Source: Candidatus Aminicenantota bacterium
Lineage (GTDB): Bacteria > Acidobacteriota > Aminicenantia > Aminicenantales > Aminicenantaceae
Reading direction: 5' to 3'
NCBI GenBank assembly: GCA_020348385.1
Contig: CP070750.1
Coordinates: 1,558,615-1,622,614 of the forward strand
DNA length: 64,000 nt
Shown here piece after piece: positions 18,773 through 28,148 of this stretch; the stretch's first letter is position 1, and each line of letters begins with the position of its first letter. Below the pieces are notes generated by a model. That model did not search any database and was not told the origin of the DNA. It saw only the letters and a list, made by a program, of their open reading frames with translations. Both the position numbers and the translations under genes were made by a program.

Positions 18773-20047
18773 TCACGAATAGACTATTTTTCCACCGACA
18801 ATAGTCATGACTGGAGCTCCTTTTAATTTCCATCCATGAAAGGGACTATTCCGGCTTTTGGAGAGGAACCGGCTGGTATCGATAATGACTTCCTTCTGAA
18901 GCTTGAGAATGGTCAAATCAGCATCGGCGCCAACGCTGATCTTCCCTTTATTCTTAAGTCCAAGAATCTTTGCCGGAATGGTAGAAATCATCGCAATAAA
19001 TTTATCCAACGGAAGGATGTTTTTATTTACCAGTTTATCCAACAAGAGGGGAACAGCCGTCTCCAAACCATTGATACCGAACGGAGCCTTATCCAGTTCG
19101 ACATCTTTTTCATCGGGAGTATGAGGGGCATGATCCGTAGCAAAAGTATCGATCCATCCTTCCCTGATAGCATCGATGAGAGCTTCGACATCCTGCTCAC
19201 TGCGAAGAGGGGGATTAACTTTCAGGTTGGTGTCAAAGCTCTCCAACGAGGCATCGGTAAGGAAAAGATGATGGGGAGTGATCTCAGCTGTTATCTTGGT
19301 GTCTTGTTGTTTGGCAAATTTAAGGAGATCCACCGCTCCCTTGACACTGAGGTGGGCTATGTGGACCTTCGCTCTGGTTTCCTTCGCAAGTATGATATCT
19401 CGGGCAACCAAAATTTCTTCGGATGAGGCAGGAATAGCCTTGATTCCCAATTTGAGAGATGTTTTTCCTTCATGCATAATTCCCTCTGCACTCAGGTTCC
19501 TATCCTCACAATGATCGATGATTGGAACATCGAGGAGTCGGGAATATTCCAGAGCTCTCCGCATTACAAGGCTATTTTCGATCGGATGTCCATCATCGGA
19601 AAATGCAATCGCCCCGGCATCTCGCAAATCAGCCATATCCGTGATTTCTTCTCCGCGAAGTCCCCGTGTGACGGCTGCGATCGGCAATATATTGACCACA
19701 GCATTCCGCTTGGCTTCTGAAATGATTAATTCCGTGACTCCGCGAGAATCGTTCACAGGAGCTGTGTTCGGCATGCATGCAATGGAGGTAAAGCCCCCTT
19801 TTGCCGCAGCGAGAGAGCCTGTTTTTATTGTTTCTTTTTCTTCTTGGCCTGGTTCTCGTAGGTGGGCATGCATATCGATGAAACCAGGTGCCACAACCAA
19901 TCGAGATGCGTCAATGATTTTTGTGCCATCTCCTTCGATCTTAGGTTTAATCTCTGTGATTTTTCCTCGGTCGATCAGAATATCTAGAGTTTCGTCAACA
20001 TGGGAAGCGGGATCGATGACCCTTCCGTTTTTAATCAGTAGTCTCAC
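18773..20047 (-). CDS. pyrC: Dihydroorotase (class I)
   Basis: Third enzyme of pyrimidine synthesis, cyclising carbamoyl-aspartate to dihydroorotate. The 424-residue class I form shows the zinc motif [10 protein letters not shown] near residue 60, [24 protein letters not shown] and the C-terminal GADADLTIL common to amidohydrolases. It overlaps pyrB by 17 bp, so pyrB and pyrC are coupled. In several bacteria this class associates physically with PyrB. Confidence 0.95.
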   Translation of the reverse strand: MRLLIKNGRVIDPASHVDETLDILIDRGKITEIKPKIEGDGTKIIDASRLVVAPGFIDMHAHLREPGQEEKETIKTGSLAAAKGGFTSIACMPNTAPVNDSRGVTELIISEAKRNAVVNILPIAAVTRGLRGEEITDMADLRDAGAIAFSDDGHPIENSLVMRRALEYSRLLDVPIIDHCEDRNLSAEGIMHEGKTSLKLGIKAIPASSEEILVARDIILAKETRAKVHIAHLSVKGAVDLLKFAKQQDTKITAEITPHHLFLTDASLESFDTNLKVNPPLRSEQDVEALIDAIREGWIDTFATDHAPHTPDEKDVELDKAPFGINGLETAVPLLLDKLVNKNILPLDKFIAMISTIPAKILGLKNKGKISVGADADLTILKLQKEVIIDTSRFLSKSRNSPFHGWKLKGAPVMTIVGGKIVYS

Positions 20048-20969
20048 GCTCTTTTCCTCCTAGCAAAAGGTATAAAACAGCCATCCTGACAGCAATACCG
20101 TTTTCTACTTGTCTAAGAATGACAGATTTTGCCGAATCAGCCAAATCGGCCGAAATTTCCACTCCTCTGTTTATCGGACCTGGATGCATTATGATCGCAT
20201 TCCTTTTTGCCCGACGAAACCTTTTTGGAGTTAAACTGAAAATGTCTTTGTATTCCCTGAGTGAAGGAAACAGGTTCTTTTGTTGTCTCTCCGATTGAAT
20301 TCGCAACATCATGATGACATCCGCCCCTTGGATCGCTCGGTCGAGATCGTAATCACATGCGATACCGAATTCTTTGAATTCTTCAGGGAGAAGAGCAGGG
20401 GGGCCAACACAGGCGATTTCAGCGCCCATTTTACTCAGGAGAAAGATGTTAGACCGGGCTACGCGGCTGTGGAGGATATCTCCAACGATTAGTATTTTTA
20501 AGCCTTCAAGTTTTTTTTTCTGTTGTCTGATCGTAAAAGCATCCAGGAGTGCTTGTGTTGGGTGTTCGTGTGCTCCGTCTCCCGCATTGATGACATGAGA
20601 TCTGCAAAAGGTGCTGATATAGTGTGGTACGCCAGGACAGTTATGCCTGATGATGAGGGCATCCGACTGCATTGACTCTAAGTTGAGCACTGTATCCTTT
20701 AGCGTTTCTCCTTTGACCACACTGCTGAATTGCCTGTTGAAATTGATGATATCGGCACTCAGTCTTTTTGCTGCCAACTCAAAAGAACTTCTTGTTCGGG
20801 TGCTTGGTTCAAAAAACAAGTTGATAATTGTTTTCCCCCTGAGTATAGGGACTTTTTTCACCTCTCGAGTTGATATCTCAACAAAGGATTCTGCGGTATC
20901 CAGGATCGTCAGGATGTCCTTTTTAGGTAAGAATTCTATGCCGAGAAGGTGTTTGTGGTCAAAAGGCAC
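20031..20969 (-). CDS. pyrB: Aspartate carbamoyltransferase catalytic subunit
   Basis: Commits carbamoyl phosphate and aspartate to pyrimidine synthesis. The 312-residue protein has the carbamoyl phosphate loop [31 protein letters not shown] and [11 protein letters not shown]. No pyrI regulatory subunit is nearby; the adjacent pyrR suggests control by RNA-binding PyrR instead. It lies 10 bp downstream of pyrR. Confidence 0.96.
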   Translation of the reverse strand: MPFDHKHLLGIEFLPKKDILTILDTAESFVEISTREVKKVPILRGKTIINLFFEPSTRTRSSFELAAKRLSADIINFNRQFSSVVKGETLKDTVLNLESMQSDALIIRHNCPGVPHYISTFCRSHVINAGDGAHEHPTQALLDAFTIRQQKKKLEGLKILIVGDILHSRVARSNIFLLSKMGAEIACVGPPALLPEEFKEFGIACDYDLDRAIQGADVIMMLRIQSERQQKNLFPSLREYKDIFSLTPKRFRRAKRNAIIMHPGPINRGVEISADLADSAKSVILRQVENGIAVRMAVLYLLLGGKERETTD

Positions 20970-20979
20970 AGGTGTCCTC

Positions 20980-21534
20980 CTATGTGGTATCGACGGGTTC
21001 GGTTATCAGGACCTCATCGGTTTCATCAATTTCTTTGAGATGAACCTGCACGATCTCTCGCTTGGATGTGGGAAGAAATTTTCCCACATAATCGGCCCTG
21101 ATAGGAAGTTCACGGTGGCCTCGATCGATCAAGATAAAAAGTTGTATGCTTTTTGGGCGTCCCAGGTCGATCAGGCTGTCCATGGCTGCGCGTATGGTTC
21201 TTCCCGTGAAAAGAACATCATCCACAAGAAGAATATCTTTATCGACTACCGAAAAGTCGATTTCTGTTTTTTTAACCATGTGTTGGGCTTCAAGCTCCGA
21301 AAAATCATCTCTGTAAAGTGTGATATCTAGCACTCCCACGGGAATTTTAATGTTTTCCAATTCTTTTATCATACTAGATACTCGCTTTCCGAGATATATG
21401 CCTCTAGTTCGTATTCCCACGATGACGAGGGAACTCAGATCCCGGTTGCGTTCGATGATTTCTGTGGCCATGCGATGAAGAGCTCTTTTGATTTTGCGTG
21501 CATCCATGACTCTGGCTTTAATTTTTTCTGCCAT
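20980..21534 (-). CDS. pyrR: PyrR bifunctional pyrimidine operon regulator / uracil phosphoribosyltransferase
   Basis: A 184-residue PRT-fold protein. The PRPP loop is [19 protein letters not shown], and the PyrR-typical RxxRExPI-like stretch [15 protein letters not shown] is present. In Gram-positive models PyrR binds UMP and attenuates the pyr mRNA. The 142-nt gap upstream (21535-21676) is AT-rich and I could not identify a clear anti-antiterminator stem. A GGGAG lies 5 nt before the ATG. It is first of pyrR-pyrB-pyrC-rnc. Confidence 0.93.
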   Translation of the reverse strand: MAEKIKARVMDARKIKRALHRMATEIIERNRDLSSLVIVGIRTRGIYLGKRVSSMIKELENIKIPVGVLDITLYRDDFSELEAQHMVKKTEIDFSVVDKDILLVDDVLFTGRTIRAAMDSLIDLGRPKSIQLFILIDRGHRELPIRADYVGKFLPTSKREIVQVHLKEIDETDEVLITEPVDTT

Positions 21535-21676
21535 TATGACTCCCTATCATGCCGAATTATTAACATGGGATAAACGTCCATGCTCGTTCAAAAAACAAGG
21601 GGGAAATAAAGTTCGCAAAACTGCGGTGAAAAGGCTCATACATTCATTAAAAAAATGCAACATATTGTTTAAAAAG

Positions 21677-22609
21677 TCAAGATGGGGAATTTTGTTTCTG
21701 GAAAAAGGCTTGGGTTATTTCAAGGTCTTCTTTTATCCGGAGGGAAAGGGCCTCAGACGTCTCAAATTTTTTTTCCTCCCTGATCTTTTTCAAAAAAAAC
21801 ACACGTAGCTTTTTTTTGTACAGACTTTTATTGTAATCGATGACATAAGATTCGATCATGATGTCTTTTTCGTTGAAGGTGGGTTTGCTTCCCACATGAG
21901 TGATGGATGGATATGCTCTGGACCCGATACGCACTTTGGAAATAAAAACACCCGGAGGTGAGATATCATTTGAGGGGTGAATGTTGGCGGTCGGAAAACC
22001 AAGCCTTTTTCCACGGGATTTTCCTCTGATGACGGTTCCCTCGATTTCGTACGGTCTTCCGAGGAACAGGTTGGCCTTTTCGATCTCACCCAAGTGGAGG
22101 AGCTTTCGAATCAAACTGCTGCTGACCACAGATCCTTGAATTGTCACGGGAGGTATGGATTGGACAGAAAATCCGCAATGGGAAGCCCATTCTCGGAGTT
22201 TTACAACATCCCCATCTCTGTCTTTTCCAAATCTAAAATTATCTCCGACTATGACTTTTTTTGCTTTGAGTTTTTGGACGATGATCGTCCTGATAAATTC
22301 TTCTGCAGTGATCTGGGAGAGGTTTTGATCAAAGGATAAAACGATAGTCATTTGAACACCGGATTTTTTGATCTCATCCAGCCGTTGCTCGATTGTCTGG
22401 AGTAGCTCAATCTTTCTTTTGGCAAGGATTTTGGCAGGGTGGGGGTGGAAGGTGAGCAAAAGGGGAAAGAGATTGCTTTTTTTTGCATCCTCGATGAGAA
22501 CGCGCACTATTTTTTGGTGGCCCAGATGAACACCGTCAAAATTCCCTATGGCAACAGCACAGTTATCTGGGGGAGAGGGGATGTCTTTAAGACTTTTTAT
22601 TCCTTGCAT
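21677..22609 (-). CDS. ribF: Bifunctional riboflavin kinase / FAD synthetase
   Basis: Makes FMN from riboflavin and then FAD. The 310-residue RibF has the N-terminal FAD synthetase domain with AIGNFDGVHLGHQKIV and the SSLIRKLL motif (ISSTxIR-like). The C-terminal riboflavin kinase domain has GRGKSRGKRLGFPTAN-type residues (GKSRGKRLGFPTANI) and Glu in ESYVID. It lies 21 bp after the DUF1844 gene and starts the run that continues to pyrR after a 142-bp gap. No FMN riboswitch is seen upstream. Confidence 0.94.
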   Translation of the reverse strand: MQGIKSLKDIPSPPDNCAVAIGNFDGVHLGHQKIVRVLIEDAKKSNLFPLLLTFHPHPAKILAKRKIELLQTIEQRLDEIKKSGVQMTIVLSFDQNLSQITAEEFIRTIIVQKLKAKKVIVGDNFRFGKDRDGDVVKLREWASHCGFSVQSIPPVTIQGSVVSSSLIRKLLHLGEIEKANLFLGRPYEIEGTVIRGKSRGKRLGFPTANIHPSNDISPPGVFISKVRIGSRAYPSITHVGSKPTFNEKDIMIESYVIDYNKSLYKKKLRVFFLKKIREEKKFETSEALSLRIKEDLEITQAFFQKQNSPS

Positions 22610-22630
22610 GAAGTCATGAAATACATGAAG

Positions 22631-22933
22631 TTATAATTTTATTATATTGGCTTTTTCCATGTATACCAGCTTAAGCTGATGAAGACTCGCGTCTATAAAT
22701 TGTTCCTCATCCGTTTGCAAATTCCCTTTGGTTTTTTCTTTGAGCAAGTCCAGAAGTTCGATCAATCTCTTTGCAAGATCAAGATTATTGTCTTCTTTTT
22801 TCTCTTTGCCTTCCTCGATTTGTCCGAGCAAGATCAATCCCTGGCTGAAAAATGGGAGCACAAGAGAACTGAATTCTAAGGGGGGAAGAACAAACGGAGC
22901 ATCGTCAGTTTTTTCCTTTTTGTTTTCGCTCAT
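22631..22933 (-). CDS. DUF1844 domain-containing protein
   Basis: A 100-residue helical protein with the DUF1844 pattern: FSSLVLPFFSQGLILLG, then DLAKRLIELLDLLKEKTKGNL and DASLHQLKLVY. Function is unknown. The ATG has GGAGAAAAGC before it. It is first in the run with ribF. Confidence 0.82.
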   Translation of the reverse strand: MSENKKEKTDDAPFVLPPLEFSSLVLPFFSQGLILLGQIEEGKEKKEDNNLDLAKRLIELLDLLKEKTKGNLQTDEEQFIDASLHQLKLVYMEKANIIKL

Positions 22934-23222
22934 GCTTTTCTCCGTTTTAAAGAGTCTCGGGTGAAATATCAGGATTGAAATTTATCCCAGCTTACGCTAT
23001 CCTGAATTTTTCATCAATGTTTTTTCCCTTTGAACGAGCCAACTTTGCTGGGCTGGGAAGGTCGGCTTCTTTGTTGTGACCTATTTGCGCTGGAACACCA
23101 CACTTGCATGGATTACGTCTCGCATCTTCAGCTTACTCGGCTCGTGAATTATCCGGCAACTTTGATTGAGCTGGAAAAAAAATAATAACCCATAAATATA
23201 ATTTATTCAAGGAAGTAGAATC
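22934..23222. other. 289-bp divergent intergenic region, no gene seen
   Basis: Between the DUF1844 and mazG genes. A TCAGGAT/ATCCTGA inverted repeat (22969-22975 and 22999-23005) lies near the DUF1844 side. Two imperfect copies of a CAACTTTG...GCTGG segment occur near 23040 and 23169. A TATAAT box at 23197-23202 lies before mazG without a good -35. I see no ORF or RNA gene. Confidence 0.5.
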
Positions 23223-24008
23223 ATGGAAGATTCCGGAATCGCCGGTGAAAAATTTGCTCGATTGGTCGAAATCTTGGATGTCCTCCGTAGCGAAGAGGGC
23301 TGTCCCTGGGATAGGGAACAGGATGAAAAGACCATCACAAACTTTTTTTTGGAAGAGGTTTATGAAGCTGTTGAAGCGTTGTACTCACAGGATTATGCCT
23401 CTCTCGCAGAAGAGTTGGGGGATGTTATGATGGAGGTCGTTTTTTTAGCCAGGATCGCCAGGGAAAAAAAGAAATTCACGATATCAGATATCCTGGAAGG
23501 CATCAATAACAAAATGATCCGACGACATCCTCATGTCTTCGGGAATGCAAATCAGAAGGATTCAGCAAGAGTAAGGCAAGTTTGGAACGAACAAAAACAA
23601 GCGGAAAAGGAGAGAGAGTCGGCGTTGGATGGGATAACAAAATCCAATCCTGCCCTTCTTACCGCTTTTCAGGTGGGTATGCGTGTCTCTTCCTTCGGAT
23701 TCGACTGGAGCCATCCGATGGATGTCCTTCAAAAGGTCAAAGAAGAGGTGGCTGAGCTTGAGAAAGCGATCCAAAGGAAACAGGAAGAAGAGATCTTTGA
23801 CGAAATCGGAGATATTCTATTTTCCCTGGCCAATCTGTCCCGGCACTTTGATGTGAATCCTGAGATCGCCTTAAGAGAAGCCAACAAGAAATTCATGCGA
23901 AGATTTCAATATGTCGAAAAAAAAATAAAACAGGAAGACAGAGATTGGGGACAGGTCAGTTTGGAGGAAATGGATAGAATTTGGGAAGAGGCGAAGGAAC
24001 AAGAATAG
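23223..24008 (+). CDS. mazG: MazG nucleoside triphosphate pyrophosphohydrolase
   Basis: A 261-residue MazG that hydrolyses (d)NTPs to monophosphate and pyrophosphate, a housecleaning role. Two MazG domains are visible: residues about 15-105 with GCPWDREQ, EEVYEA and EELGDVMMEVVF, and about 160-250 with EEVAELEKA and DEIGDILFSLANL. Both EExxE/D metal sites look intact. AAGGAAG lies before the ATG. It converges on prfB with a 3-bp gap. Confidence 0.95.
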   Translation: MEDSGIAGEKFARLVEILDVLRSEEGCPWDREQDEKTITNFFLEEVYEAVEALYSQDYASLAEELGDVMMEVVFLARIAREKKKFTISDILEGINNKMIRRHPHVFGNANQKDSARVRQVWNEQKQAEKERESALDGITKSNPALLTAFQVGMRVSSFGFDWSHPMDVLQKVKEEVAELEKAIQRKQEEEIFDEIGDILFSLANLSRHFDVNPEIALREANKKFMRRFQYVEKKIKQEDRDWGQVSLEEMDRIWEEAKEQE

Positions 24009-24011
24009 TCG

Positions 24012-25143
24012 TTAGGATTTGTTTTCTTTCCTGAGAAGGAGGTTGGATTTGATAAACTCCTCGATATCGCCATCCAAAACACGTTCCACATCTCCGATTT
24101 CCACGTTTGTCCTCAAGTCTTTGATCATCCGGTAGGGATGAAGAACATAGGAACGAATCTGATTCCCCCAAGCGATTTCTGATTTGGCGTCTTCCAATTT
24201 TTCTTTTTTTTCCATCTTTTTTTTCTTTTCGAGCTCATACAACCTAGCCATCAACACCTTCATGGCAGTAGCCTTGTTTTTGTGTTGCGACCTTTCATTT
24301 TGACATTGGACGACTATTCCTGTGGGCAGGTGGGTAATTCTCACAGCCGAATCCGTGACATTCACGTGTTGTCCTCCACGTCCCGATGCTCTGTAAGTGT
24401 CGATTCGCATGTCCTCTGGATTGATGTTGATTTCGATGTTGTCTTCGACTTCTGGATAAACAAAAACCGCAGCAAAGGATGTGTGCCGTCTTTTGTTTGC
24501 ATCAAAAGGGGAAATCCTGACCAGGCGATGAACACCGGATTCCTGGCTTAAGTTACCATAAGCATGGTCTCCCACGACACGGACTGTCGCGCTCTTGAGC
24601 CCCGCTTCTTCTCCGGGCTGCAAATCAAGCACTTCGGCTTTGAATCCTTTTCTCTCAGCATATCTCAGGTACATACGGAGCAGCATTTGGGCCCAGTCCT
24701 GGGATTCCGTCCCCCCCGCTCCAGGATGTATTGTCAAAAGGGCATTGCGCGGATCATCGGTATCGTCAAACAGGGCTTGCAGCTTGGCTTCTTCCATCTC
24801 CTTATGGAAATTGATGAGATTTTTTGTTATCTCTTCTTGAACATTTTCTCCTTCTTCCATCAGTTCAACCAGAACTTCCAGCTCCTCTTTTCCTTCCATT
24901 ATCCGTGAATAGAGATGAATTTCCCTTTCTAAAGCTTTTTTATTTTTTTGGAGGGACTGTAAGCTATCCTGATCTTTCCATATTTCTGGGGAGGCTAGCT
25001 GTTTGTCGAGTTCCTGCAGTTCTGATTTTTTCTGAGGGAGGTCAAAGAAAACCTCGAACTTCATCGAATTCAGACAGAGCCTCTCTGATCTTTATCAGAA
25101 ATTCTGAGGCGCTTTTTTTAGGATCTTGACTTTTTGTCGTCAT
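24012..25143 (-). CDS. prfB: Peptide chain release factor 2, with programmed +1 frameshift
   Basis: Release factor for UGA/UAA codons. The main frame (25064 to 24012) carries GGTESQDWAQML, the catalytic GGQ loop GRGGQHVN and HLPTGIVVQCQNERSQ. Upstream, a 33-codon frame starts at ATG 25143 and ends at a TGA at 25044-25042 inside CTT TGA C, preceded by GAGG four bases before CTT. A +1 slip joins the frames as ...RGFL-DLPQKK..., matching E. coli RF2 exactly at this point. The total would be about 376 residues. The ATG at 25064 alone would lose the conserved N-terminal helix. The start overlaps lnt by 26 bp. Confidence 0.93.
25041..25053 (-). promoter_or_regulatory. RF2 autoregulatory +1 frameshift site
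   Basis: On the minus strand the sequence is GAGG-TTTT-CTT-TGA-C, with slippery CTT (25047-25045), UGA (25044-25042) and an internal Shine-Dalgarno-like GAGG. Low RF2 slows termination at UGA and favours the shift into the main frame. Seen directly; function follows from the well-studied E. coli site. Confidence 0.9.
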
Positions 25144-26659
25144 TTTTTCTAGAAGCTAGTGCTAGAATAAGGAATACGGAGCCCAAAGTCAAGCTCGATA
25201 GAGGGATGAAATCTCCGTAACGTGTGTAGGGGGTGAGGATGTCCATTGGGGCAATCGTTTCTGTGAGATAGGTTTGGGTCATCATCTCGGCCCGAGAAAG
25301 AACGCGGCCATAGGGATCGATGATTCCACTAACACCTGTCGTTGCGGATCTGAGTAGAAAACGTCTGTTCTCCACAGCCCTAACCACGGCGATCGCAAAA
25401 TGTTGGAAGGGAGCTGAGGATGTTCCATACCAGCCGTCATTGGTAATGGTGACAAGGAAATCTGCGCCATTTTTGACAAATTTTCTGACTAAATTTGGAA
25501 AAATGATTTCATAACAGATAGGTGTTCCAAACTTTTTTCCTTCGAATTGATGAAGTACAAAGGCGTTTCCTGACGAGAGCTCCCCGATTGCATGAGTCAT
25601 TTTTTCGATGAAAAAAAAGATTTTTTTGTAGGGTGTGTATTCCCCAAAGGGGACAAGGTGTATTTTGTAATATTGACTCATAGAGAGATCCGGATGCAAG
25701 CATAAGGCTGTGTTGTAATAATGTGGGAGCTGTTGGGATATAACCGTTTCGTTCGTGCCGAGAAGAAGAGTGGCTCCGGATTCCTGGACAAATCGTGAAA
25801 GCTCGTACTTCAATTCTGGATAGATATTGTGGGAACAGCTAAAGCATAAAGGCACAGAAAATTCCGGCCATATTATAAGACGGGATCCCTGTTTGTTGGC
25901 CTCAAAGGATAAATGCAAATGTTGGTTGAAGATGTCTCTTATCTGAAAGTCAGAGATTTGATCCCATTGGATCTCGGAAGAAACATTGCCTTGGATGACA
26001 GATGCCTGGAAGGATTCTTCCATGGGTGGATTGTTTTTCATGACCATCCACCCTCCGAAATGGAGGAGCACCACAAGGATGAGGCCCAGAAAAAATGGAG
26101 TTCTGCGCCCATGAATCATCGAATAGACAAACAAACTCTGGAAGAGCACCAAAATGAGTGAGAGTCCATAAATTCCAGTAAGAGATGCCATTTGAAGAAA
26201 CCAGAGATTGTTGTGCTGGCTGTATCCTAGAAGTCCCCAAGGAAAACCCGTTAAAAAGTGGGTGAGGATGTACTCGAATCCAATCCATATGCAGGGAGCC
26301 AGTAGAAAAATCAGCCGGGGAAATGAGCGTTGAATTTTGGCAAAAAACCAGGCAAAAAGGGCCCAAAAAAGGGCAAGAAAAAAAGCAAACACGGCGTAGA
26401 TCAAAAGGCTTATCCCGATGGAAAGATTTCCGTAATGGTTAGGTACTGCGGGAATCCAATAAATCAAGATGGCATTGAACGTGATGCCCCCAAGAAATCC
26501 GAGTAAAAAGGATTGTTTCGATGATTTATTGTGCAGAGCAAGGAAAAGGGGGATAAGGGATATCCAGCATAAAAAGGAAAGATTGAACTTGGGGAAAGAC
26601 AGTGCTGTCAAAGCACCGGAAATGACCACCAGAAGTATGTGGATCCATCTTATTTTCAA
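25118..26659 (-). CDS. lnt: Apolipoprotein N-acyltransferase
   Basis: Inner-membrane enzyme that N-acylates lipoproteins, needed for their sorting to the outer membrane. The 513-residue protein has about six N-terminal membrane helices and a nitrilase-type domain with the triad Glu (IIWPEF), Lys (YYKIHLVPFGEYTP) and Cys (TPICYE). The start is a TTG with GAGG six bases before it. It follows the SPOR gene by 52 bp and overlaps prfB. Confidence 0.94.
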   Translation of the reverse strand: MKIRWIHILLVVISGALTALSFPKFNLSFLCWISLIPLFLALHNKSSKQSFLLGFLGGITFNAILIYWIPAVPNHYGNLSIGISLLIYAVFAFFLALFWALFAWFFAKIQRSFPRLIFLLAPCIWIGFEYILTHFLTGFPWGLLGYSQHNNLWFLQMASLTGIYGLSLILVLFQSLFVYSMIHGRRTPFFLGLILVVLLHFGGWMVMKNNPPMEESFQASVIQGNVSSEIQWDQISDFQIRDIFNQHLHLSFEANKQGSRLIIWPEFSVPLCFSCSHNIYPELKYELSRFVQESGATLLLGTNETVISQQLPHYYNTALCLHPDLSMSQYYKIHLVPFGEYTPYKKIFFFIEKMTHAIGELSSGNAFVLHQFEGKKFGTPICYEIIFPNLVRKFVKNGADFLVTITNDGWYGTSSAPFQHFAIAVVRAVENRRFLLRSATTGVSGIIDPYGRVLSRAEMMTQTYLTETIAPMDILTPYTRYGDFIPLSSLTLGSVFLILALASRKNDDKKSRS

Positions 26660-26711
26660 AAAGCGCCTCTTTAATTTCGGTCAGATCGCTTTTCGATGTC
26701 CAGTTTGTTTT

Positions 26712-27296
26712 CTATCGGATTATCAGGTAATCAGTCTCTTTTTTGTTCTCTTGTTGGGCAAGCTTATCCCGTGCATCTTCGGCCAGAGCCCTGGTTGCAT
26801 ATCCACCTAAACGCACACGGTAGAGCTTCCTTCTATCCGAGGGAGAAGGCTCGATAACAACGGCATTGTATCCTTTCTGTTTGTACTCTTCTGCGAGCTT
26901 ATTTGCATTTTGCTGGTTGCTGTAAGCTCCGATCTGGATCCAGTAGGCATTTTGGCTCGGGGATGATACGGTAGGCTTGGGGGGTTCCACTTTGGGTTTA
27001 ACGATCGGTTCAGCCTCGATTTTTTCCTGTTGGACTTTGTCCTCTCCTGCTTTTTTGTGAGATTCCAACTCCTGGCCGATCGGATCACCTGATTCTTTTT
27101 GGGGGACGGGTTTCTGTTCAATGATTTGTTCTGCAGGTTTTCCTGCCAGTTGTGTCTCTTCCACGATTTTTCCTTGTTTTTTTCCCACTGACACTCCGAG
27201 GAGGAAGACCACGATGCCCAGAACCAGAATCGCGATAAATATCAGAATAAGCTGGGAACTGGAAAGCTGAAGTTCTCTGTAATCTTTGTTACTCAT
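26712..27296 (-). CDS. SPOR domain membrane protein
   Basis: A 194-residue protein with a short cytoplasmic N-terminus, one membrane helix (about residues 14-36, LILIFIAILVLGIVVFLLGV), a Lys/Glu/Pro-rich linker (about 40-110) and a C-terminal SPOR domain (YWIQIGAYSNQQNANKLAEEY). SPOR domains bind denuded peptidoglycan at the division septum, so an FtsN-like or other cell-division role is likely. It lies 13 bp after the slipin gene. Confidence 0.85.
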   Translation of the reverse strand: MSNKDYRELQLSSSQLILIFIAILVLGIVVFLLGVSVGKKQGKIVEETQLAGKPAEQIIEQKPVPQKESGDPIGQELESHKKAGEDKVQQEKIEAEPIVKPKVEPPKPTVSSPSQNAYWIQIGAYSNQQNANKLAEEYKQKGYNAVVIEPSPSDRRKLYRVRLGGYATRALAEDARDKLAQQENKKETDYLIIR

Positions 27297-27309
27297 ATCA
27301 CGCTCTTCC

Positions 27310-28065
27310 TTATTTTATCTCTTTATTTCCTGTTAAAAAGGCTTTCAACATGTCGATCGGAAGGGGAAAAACAATCGTGGAATTTTTTTCCGTCGCAATT
27401 TCTGCAAGTGTTCCCAAAAATCTCAACTGAAGCGCCTGGGGATTGGTGGAGATGATATCTGCTGCCTGTTTGAGTTTGTCAGCAGCCTGGAACTCACCGT
27501 CAGCATGAATGACCTTGGCTCTTCTTTCCCTTTCTGCTTCAGCCTGTCTGGCAATGGCTCTGACCATGTTTTCCGGAAGATCCACATGCTTCATTTCGAC
27601 GAGTTGAACTTTGATACCCCATGGATCGGTGTGTTTGTCGATAATCTCTTGAAGCTGGGCGTTGAGTTTTTCCCTTTCAGATAGGAGCTCATCCAGTTCA
27701 ACTTCACCGAGTACACTTCTCAAGGTTGTCTGGGCAAGTTGAGATGTGGCGAATAAAAAGTCTTGGACTTCCAGGACCGCTTTTTGAGGATCCATCACGC
27801 GAAAGTAGACCACAGCATTGACCTTAACGGAAACATTGTCTTTGGTGATGACATCCTGAGGAGGAATATCCATGACTACGATCCGTAGGCTCACACGGAC
27901 AATCCGATCGATGGGGGGGAAGACCAAGATCAGACCCGGTCCTTTTGGCTTTTCAAGAACCCGGCCAAGTCGAAAAATCACACCCCTTTCGTATTCTCTT
28001 AAGACTTTGATGGCATTCAACAAGTAAAGGACAATTAAGGAAACGATTATTATCCCTGTATACAT
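27310..28065 (-). CDS. Slipin / stomatin-like SPFH protein
   Basis: A 251-residue SPFH protein with an N-terminal membrane helix and the slipin core [23 protein letters not shown] and a coiled region [22 protein letters not shown]. It is usually paired with the NfeD-type membrane protease encoded next upstream (28149-29426), which cleaves slipins; the pair is thought to act in membrane quality control. An excellent GGAGGTGAAGG lies before the ATG. Confidence 0.93.
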   Translation of the reverse strand: MYTGIIIVSLIVLYLLNAIKVLREYERGVIFRLGRVLEKPKGPGLILVFPPIDRIVRVSLRIVVMDIPPQDVITKDNVSVKVNAVVYFRVMDPQKAVLEVQDFLFATSQLAQTTLRSVLGEVELDELLSEREKLNAQLQEIIDKHTDPWGIKVQLVEMKHVDLPENMVRAIARQAEAERERRAKVIHADGEFQAADKLKQAADIISTNPQALQLRFLGTLAEIATEKNSTIVFPLPIDMLKAFLTGNKEIK

Positions 28066-28148
28066 CCTTCACCTCCTCATTCCAAGGTTTGTCCTATTAT
28101 AGTATGAAAATTCCGATTTTTACCAGCAAAGCTTCAATTTTCTTTATT

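Noticed and set aside
21535-21676. PyrR-type attenuator upstream of pyrR
   Set aside because: A weak CATGG/CCATG pairing exists but there is no convincing antiterminator/terminator pair.
22934-23222. Possible pseudogene or small RNA between DUF1844 and mazG
   Set aside because: Imperfect short repeats are present but no ORF, homology or stable fold can be claimed by eye.
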